Part shown: positions 57,901-64,000 of the stretch, in pieces
How positions within the stretch are numbered: the stretch's first letter is position 1
Layout of the letters: each line of letters begins with the position of its first letter
Assembly (NCBI GenBank): GCA_964432985.1
Contig: CAYSPT010000022.1
Span: 15,047-79,046, forward strand
From: CAYSPT01 sp964432985
GTDB taxonomy: Bacteria > Muiribacteriota > CAYSPT01
Length of the DNA stretch: 64,000 bases
Reading direction: 5' to 3'
Program-made: the position numbers and the translations under genes
The notes under the pieces: generated by a model
The model's database searches: none
Seen by the model: only the letters and a program-made list of their open reading frames with translations
What the model was told of the DNA's origin: nothing

Positions 57901-60900
57901 ACCGCTTCCGGTGGCCGAACCGCCGGACACGGCGTAATCCACGGTCACCGTCTTGCCCGACGGCGCGTCGAGGGAAACCGCCAGCAGCACCGGCGTGGCG
58001 GACTCGGCCCCGTTTGACGTGGCAGCGTCAAAGGCCACCGCCGGCGGATTGTCATTGTCATCAATAGTGTACGTGTGGGTGCCGGTGGTCCCCACGGTGG
58101 CGTTGGCCGGGGCGCTCAAGGTGATCTGAACCGTTTCCGACGGTTCATCCAGGGCATCGTCATTCACCGTTGCCGCCACGGTCTTGGCCGTTTCTCCCTC
58201 GGAAAAAGTGAGGGTGCCCGAAACTAGCGTGTAGTCCGTGCCTGACCCGGTGGCAGAGCCTCCGCTTGCGGCATAATTCACCGTCACCGTCCGACCGGAC
58301 ACCGGGGACAGGACCACGTCCATGACCGCCGGCGAAGCCGACTCGGTGCCGCTTGACGAAGCGGCGTCGAAGACCACCTCGGGAAGATCGTCGTTGTCCT
58401 GAATGGTGTAGGTGTGCGCCGTGGTTCCCAGGGTGGCGTAGACCGGATNNNNNNNNNNNNNNNNNNNNNNNNNNNNNNNNNNNNNNNNNNNNNNNNNNNN
58501 NNNNNNNNNNNNNNNNNNNNNNNNNNNNNNNNNNNNNNNNNNNNNNNNCCGCTCAGGGTGACCAGCAGGGTTTCCGCCGGTTCGTCCAGGTCGTCGTCGG
58601 CCACGGTCACGGAGATGGTCTCGGCGGTATCGCCCGGCGTATAGGTCAGGGTCCCCGAAGCCAGGGTGTAATCGGTCCCGGAACCGGTGGCCGTTCCGCC
58701 AGTTACGGCATAGTCCACCGTCACCGTCTTGCCCGAAGGGGCATCCAGGGACACTGCCAGCTGCACGGGGGAGGCTGATTCGGCCCCGTTGGACACGGCT
58801 GCGTCGAAGGACACGGCGGGGGGATTATCGTTGTCGTTGATGGTGTAGGTGTGGACGGAAGTCGTTCCGATGGTAGCGTTTACCGGTCCGCTCAGGGTGA
58901 TCTGTACCGTCTCGGCCGGCTCGTCCAGGGCATCGTCTATCACCCCCAGGGAGATGGACCCGGCCGTCTCTCCTTCGGTGAAGGTCAGGGTGCCTGAGGC
59001 CAGGGTGAAGTCGGTCCCCGAACCGGTGGCGGAGCCGCCGGTGACGGCATAATCAACCGTCGCGGTCCGGCCCGATACCGGCGCGAGATTTACCTGAATC
59101 ACCACCGGCGAGGCCGACTCATCACCGTTTGCGCCCGCCGCGGCGAACACGACCTCAGGCAGGTCGTCGTTATCGTTGATGGTGTAGGTGTGAACCGTGG
59201 TTCCCAGGGTGGCGTAGATCGGGTTGCTCAGGGTGACCTGCACCGTTTCGTCGTTCTCGTCCAGGGTGTCGTCTGTTACGGTCACGGAGATGGTTTCAGC
59301 CGTGTCACCCGGTGTGAAGGTCAGGGTGCCGCTGGCCAGGGTGTAATCGGTGCCCGCGCCCGTGGCCGACCCGCCCGTAACGGCGTAGTCCACGGTCACC
59401 GTCTTACCCGACGGCGCGTCCAGCGATACTGCCAGCTGCGCCGGGGTGCTGTCTTCGTCTCCATTGGAGATTCCCGTGTCGAAGGACACCTCCGGTGCCG
59501 CGTCGTTATCCTCGATTGTGCGGGTGTGAGTGGTGACACCTCCCAGGGTGACATTGGACGGGTCGCTCAGGGTGACCTGCACCGTCTCCTCCGGCTCGTC
59601 CAGGGCATCGTCGTTCACGGTTATCGAGATGGTTTCCGCCGTATCTCCCGGTGTGTAGGTCAGGGTGCCGCTGGCCAGGGTGTAGTCGGTGCCGGAACCG
59701 GTGGCTGACCCGCCCGTAACGGCGTAATCCACGGTCACCGTCTTGCCCGACGGTGCGTCCAGCGATACTGCCAGCTGCACCGGGGAGACCGATTCTGCCC
59801 CGGTGGACGTGGCGTCGTCGAAGGCGACCGCCGGTGGATCATCATTGTCTTCGATGGTGTAAGTGTGCACGTCGGTTCCGCCCACTGTGGAGTTCACGGG
59901 AGCGCTCAGGGTAACCTGTATCGTCTCGTCGACCTCGTCCAGGGCGTCGTCTTCCACGGTCACACCGATGATCTTGGCAGTCTCTCCCTCAGCAAAGGTC
60001 AGAGTGCCGGAAGTCAGGGTGAAATCGGTGCCGGAGCCCGTGGCAGTTCCTCCGGTAACCGCGTAATTCACGGTTACCTGCCGACCGGAAACAGGTGACA
60101 CAGTCACCGCCAGTTCCACCTCCTGCAGGGACTCGGTACCGCCGGAGGTAGCGGCGTCGAAGGCCGCCTCTGGCAGGTCATCGTTGTCGGTAATGGTATA
60201 GGTGTGGTCAGTGGTGCCGCCGGCGCCCGCGTTGGACGGGTTGCTCAGGGTGACCTGTACCGTCTCGTCGTCTTCGTCCAGGGCGTCGTCCGCCACGGTC
60301 ACGGAAATGTTCTTTGAGATGTCCCCGGGCGCGAAGGTCAGGGTGCCGCTTAGCAGGGTATAGTCCGTGCCGCCCCCCGACGCGGTCCCTCCGCTGACGG
60401 CGTAATCCACAGTCACGGTTTTGCCCGACTCCGCCGTAAGCTGCACTGCCAGCAGGCCGGGGGACGAGGATTCCGCGCCGTTTGATGATCCGGAAGCGAA
60501 AGAGACGGAGGGCGGATCGTCATCGTCCTCGAAGGTATAGGTGTGGGTGGTCACGGTTCCCAGGCTGATGTTTGACGGATTACTCAGGGTGACCTGTACC
60601 GTCTCGTCGGGCTCGTCCATGGTGTCGCCGGTGACCGCCACGGCTATGTTCTTCGTCGTGTCCCCGGGCGCGAAGGTCAGGGTGCCCGAGGCCAGGGTGT
60701 AGTCGGTACCCGATCCGGTGGCGCTCCCGCCGGTGACGGCATAATTCACGGTGACCGTCTTGCCCGAGGCCAGGGCCAGGGACACCGGCAGCAGGGCAGG
60801 GTCGGTTGCCTCGGTCCCACCGGAGGTGGTAGTGTCGAAGGCCACTTCCGACGGGTCGTCATTGTCGTTCACGGTATAAGTGTGAGCCGTGGTGGTCCCC

Positions 60901-63900
60901 AGGCTGGCTCCCACGGGATCGCTCAGGGTGATTACCACGGTTTCCGACGGCTCGTCCACGGGGTCGTCGATGATGCTCAGGGAGATGTTCTTCCTGGTCA
61001 CTCCCGGGTTGAAGGTCAGGGTGCCTCCTCCCGTCAGGGTGTAGTCGTCTCCATCGCCGGTGGCGGAGCCGCTGGTAGCGGTGTAATCCACGGTCAGGGT
61101 GCGCCCGGAAGCGGCGGAAAGCTCCACGGCCAGTACCGCCGGGGTGACCGACTCGTCGCCGCTGGAAGCGTCCAGGGCAAAGCTCACGTCGGGAGGATCA
61201 TCATTGTCCTGGATGGTGTAGGTGTGCGCCGTCGTACCGCCCAGGGTGGCTGATGGGGACGGGTTGCTCAGGGTGATTTCCACCGTTTCGTCTTCCTCGT
61301 CAAACTCGTCGTTGACCACGCTCATGGTGATGGTCTCCGCCGTGTCGCCCGGTGTGAAAGTCAGGGTCCCCGCGCTCAGGGTGTAATCAAGACCGCTCCC
61401 CAGGGCGGTCCCGGCGGTGACGGAGTAGTCCACGGTGACCGTCAGGTTGGAAGCGGCGTTCAATGAAACGCCAAAGTTGACTGAAGCGGTGGTCTCCGCT
61501 CCCGATGAACCGGCGCTGTCGAAAGCCGCTGCCGGCGGATCGTCGTCGTCCTGGATGGTGAAGGTGTGTACCGTGTTTGCGCCCAGTATGGAGTTGACGG
61601 CGCCGCTCAGGGTGACCTGGATGGTCTCGTCGTTTTCGTCGCGGTTGTCGTTGTCCACGGTCACCGAGATGGATTCGGTGGTTTCTCCCACATCGAAGGT
61701 CAGGGTGCCGCCGGCCAGGGTGTAATCTTCTCCGCTTCCCGCGGCGCTGCCGCCGGTGACGGCGTAATTCACGGTCACCGTCTGATCATGGGTGGAGGAG
61801 ATGGAAACCGGCAGGCTGGCCGGTGATGATGCCTCGCCACCGCTTGAGGACGGCGTGTTGAAAGACACCGTGGGAACGGAGCTGGAATCGATGATGGTGT
61901 AGGTGTGCGTAACCGGCGTTCCCAGGCTGGCGTTGCCAGCGTTGCTCAGGGTGACCTGGATGGTTTCATCGTCTTCGCTGACGGCGTCGTCCACCACGGT
62001 AACCGCGAAGGTTTTCGAGGTTTCACCGGGGGAGAACGTCAGGCTGCCCGCTGTCAGGGTGTAGTCGTCCCCGGACCCGGTGGCGGTGCCGCCGGTGGCG
62101 TCGTAATCCACGGTGACGGTCTTACCGGAGACCGCCGACAGGGTCACCAGCAGGTTCACCGTGGTCACCACCTCCAGGTCGGTGGAAGCGGCGGCGTTGA
62201 AGGCTACCGTGGTTTGATCGTCGTTGTCCAAAATGGTGTAGGTGTGAACCGTGGAAGCGCCCAGGCTGCCGTTGGAGGGGCCGCTCAGGGTGACCTGGAT
62301 CGTCTCGTCCCCTTCGTCCAAACCGTCGTCGGCGACCGTAATCGCTATGTTCTCCGTGGTATCGCCGGCAGCGAAGGTCAGGGTTCCCGAGGCCAGGGTG
62401 TAGTCGGTCCCGGAGCCGGTGGCCGAGCCGCCGGTGACGGCGTAGTTCACCGTTACGGTGAGCCCGGAAGCCGCCGAGAGGGACACCGGTATCTGGGCCG
62501 GGGTTGTGTCTTCGCCGCCGCTTGAGGTCTCGGTGGAAAACGTTATGACCGGCGGCGTGTCGTTGTCCTGTATGGTGTAAGTGAGCATCGTGTTCGTACC
62601 CAGGGACGCCCCCGACGGGTTGCTCAGGGTGACCTGCACCGTCTCGTCTCCTTCGTCCAGGCTGTCGTCCGTCACCGCGGCGGAAATTGTTTTGGAGGTG
62701 TCCCCGACAGTGAAGGTCAGGGTGCCGGAGGATAAGGTGTAGTCGGTTCCGGAACCAGAAGCGCTTCCCCCCGTGACCGCGTAATCCACGGTCAGTGNNN
62801 NNNNNNNNNNNNNNNNNNNNNNNNNNNNNNNNNNNNNNNNNNNNNNNNNNNNNNNNNNNNNNNNNNNNNNNNNNNNNNNNNNNNNNNNNNNNNNNNNATG
62901 TCCTCGGCGGTGTCCCCGGCGGCGAAGGTCAGGGTTCCCGCCGCCAGAGCGTAATCGGTCCCTCCTGCCAAAGCGCTTCCCCCGGTAACGGTGTAATCCA
63001 CCGTGGACGTCTGCCCGGCGGCGGCAGAGAGATTGACAGTCACCGTAACCGGCGAGGTGCCCTCGGCCCCGGATGAACCGGCGGTAGCGAATTCCACCGT
63101 GGGCGCATCGTCATTGTCCTGGATGGTGTAGGTGTGGACTGTGGTACCCCCCAGGGTGGCGTTTGCCGGACTGCTCAGGGTGACCTGGATCGTCTCGTCT
63201 TCTTCATCCAGGCTGTCGTCGGCAACCAATATAGATATATCCTCCGTGGTGTCGCCGGCAGCGAAGGTAAGTTGGCCCGAGGCCAGGGTATAATCGGTCC
63301 CGGAACCAGTAGCAGTCCCGCCGCTGACGGCGTAGTCCACCGTTATACTCAAGCCCGATTCGGAGGACAGCGACACGGCGATAGAACCCGGTGAAGTGCT
63401 CTCACTGCCCGAAGAGAGTGCCGCGTCGAAGGCCACCGCCGGGAGAGCATCATTGTCAAGGATGGTATAGGTATGCGAACTGGTGGGTGGGGGTCCGAGG
63501 GAGGCGTTTACTGGGTTGCTCAGTGATACCACAATGGTTTCGCTGGACTCGTCCAGTGAGTCATCGGTCACCGTGGCGGTGATGTTCTTCGAGGTCTGCC
63601 CCGGGGTGAAAGTCAGGGTCCCCGAAGCCAGGGTGTAGTCGGTCCCGCTGCCCGACGCGCTGCCTCCGGTTACCGCGTAGTCTACGGTTATTGATCCTCC
63701 CGAACTGCCGGAAAGCGCAACCGGCAGGGCAATGGGTGATGTCGACTCTGTTCCCTGGGAGCCGGCCGCGGAGAACGCCACCGTGGGCTGGCCGTCATTA
63801 TCCTGGATGGTGTAGGTGTGCGCCGTGGTGGTGCCCGGTGAAGCGTTGGCGGGATTACTCAGTGATACCACCACCGTCTCGTCGGGCTCGTCAAGCGAAT

Positions 63901-64000
63901 CGTCCGCCACGGTGATGGATATGTTCTTCGAGGTTTCCCCCGGGTTGAAGGTCAGCCGGCCGGAGGTGAGGTTGTAGTCGGTGCCGCCGCCGGCCGCCGT
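42655..64000 (-). CDS. giant Calx-beta/PKD repeat surface protein (start beyond window)
   Basis: At least 21.3 kb (over 7,000 codons) of one frame, broken only by three N gaps; the start lies to the right of the window. Order from the known N-side: about 53 Calx-beta-type units, a DNRLRE-type domain, one more Calx-beta unit, a divergent InlB-like repeat (about 45030-45255), an SbsA/Ig-like domain (about 44700-45025), about six PKD-type domains and a C-terminal CFI-box. Each Calx-beta unit runs from a VAFDAA.SSG.ES start through SGKTVTVDYAV, GSGTDYTLASGTLTF and DDALDEPDETV to HTYTI.DNDDPP. The acid clusters match calcium ligands of the Calx-beta fold. It must be secreted and is probably a surface adhesin or sheath. 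A phosphatase and a DUF2723 glycosyltransferase follow in the same direction. Confidence 0.92.
42990..44700 (-). repeat. about six PKD-type Ig domains in the giant protein
   Basis: Six consecutive units of about 90-105 residues with the pattern PxAxAGxDxxxxxGxxVTLDGxxSxDPDG, a YxWxQxxG strand and a GTYxFxLxVxDG strand. Units two and four are the most divergent. Confidence 0.85.
45570..46095 (-). other. DNRLRE (CBM96-like) domain inserted near the end of the Calx-beta array
   Basis: About 175 residues beginning near LQAGHDAWVGYQPVAG, with HTYLKFDLSGI, SAALRVYMDLS, SWDETTITWDTAPAAAG and a final VLQLRM. This is the pattern of DNRLRE domains found in secreted bacterial proteins. It splits the array so that a single Calx-beta unit (45255-45570) lies after it. 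Confidence 0.85.
46591..46690. other. assembly gap (100 N), probably no missing sequence
   Basis: On the minus strand the flanks read ATG ACC ATC CAG GC and GCC GGG TCC. Joining them over the shared GC gives TMTIQAGSTLEI, exactly the expected spacing of a Calx-beta unit. Confidence 0.75.
58449..58548. other. assembly gap (100 N) inside the most uniform repeats
   Basis: The flanks are in repeat phase to within one base (VTLSG side and PVYATLG side). The true sequence is therefore either a direct join or lacks a whole number of units. The latter is likely because repeats here are nearly identical. Confidence 0.6.
62798..62897. other. assembly gap (100 N) hiding part of a Calx-beta unit
   Basis: One side ends at GDTAED, the other starts at LTVDYAV. 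About 76 residues (roughly 228 bp) of a normal unit are missing, or that plus a whole number of units. Confidence 0.8.

Larger units (their letters stand above)
46095..64000 (-). repeat. array of about 53 Calx-beta repeats, period about 339 bp
   Basis: Units of about 113 residues repeat head to tail. Units right of about 56 kb are very similar to each other, with near-identical DAPSGKTVTVDYAV and GSGTDYTLASGTLTY blocks. Units between 46 and 50 kb have diverged strongly. Gaps at 46591, 58449 and 62798 interrupt the array. Confidence 0.93.

Noticed and set aside
58284..58377. Start of the giant gene at 58377
   Set aside because: The codon is a GTG for an internal Val of a Calx-beta unit next to an assembly gap. 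There is no SD or signal peptide, and the repeats continue to the window edge.
42772..63915. Dozens of plus-strand open frames of 60-310 codons opposite the giant gene
   Set aside because: They recur once per repeat unit with the same Gly/Arg/Val-rich composition and lack ribosome sites. They are the antisense of GC-rich repeats.
46095..64000. DNA-level satellite or CRISPR-like repeat without coding function
   Set aside because: The 339-bp period is a multiple of three, the frame stays open throughout, and variation preserves the Calx-beta consensus.

Overview
The window reads as GC-rich chromosomal DNA from an uncultivated, probably anaerobic, Gram-negative-type bacterium. It looks like a draft or metagenome assembly, because five scaffold gaps of exactly 100 N are present. 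The physiology is suggested by phosphate acetyltransferase, a three-subunit molybdenum hydroxylase, three radical-SAM enzymes, type II/IV-type prepilins and many signal-peptide, HEAT, TPR and propeller proteins. No taxon-specific marker is present. I see no rRNA, tRNA, CRISPR array, prophage or insertion sequence.

Layout. 1-5.1 kb (minus strand): a GH38 alpha-mannosidase cut by the window edge, an alpha/beta hydrolase, two secreted Gly/Ala-rich membrane proteins and a 66-aa protein. 5.3-7.1 kb: an amidohydrolase and a small membrane protein. 7.3-18.9 kb (plus strand): a coiled-coil/TPR protein, valS overlapping tyrS, an NTF2-like membrane protein, a secreted two-component-regulator-type propeller, a CofG-like radical-SAM protein and a HEAT/TPR membrane protein that appears frameshifted. 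19.1-23.1 kb (minus): a three-gene pseudopilin operon behind a near-consensus promoter. 23.3-26.2 kb (plus): pta, a DUF389 membrane protein and another membrane protein. 26.4-30.2 kb (minus): a xanthine-dehydrogenase-type operon (FAD, 2Fe-2S, Mo subunits) ending at a strong hairpin terminator. 30.4-34.5 kb (plus): radical SAM/SPASM, a GspG-like prepilin overlapping it, a second radical SAM/SPASM and a methyltransferase. 34.5-39.5 kb: a GT-C glycosyltransferase (minus), a phasin-like coiled coil (plus) and a double propeller protein (plus).

39.5-64 kb (minus) is the most striking part. At least 21.3 kb is one uninterrupted gene, whose start lies beyond the window, for a giant secreted protein. 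It has about 54 recognisable Calx-beta repeats of roughly 113 residues, then a DNRLRE-type domain, one more Calx-beta unit, an InlB-like repeat, an Ig-like domain, about six PKD-type domains and a C-terminal CFI-box. Immediately downstream are an exported HCx5R phosphatase and a DUF2723/TMEM260-type protein glycosyltransferase. I infer a surface module in which the giant Ig-fold protein is the client of the neighbouring glycosyltransferase.

Two features run through the whole window. Short tandem duplications (15-78 bp, unrelated to each other) occur at about nine loci, in protein linkers and gene junctions. The assembly gaps can be interpreted: two of the five are almost certainly artefacts with nothing missing, and one clearly hides part of a Calx-beta unit.
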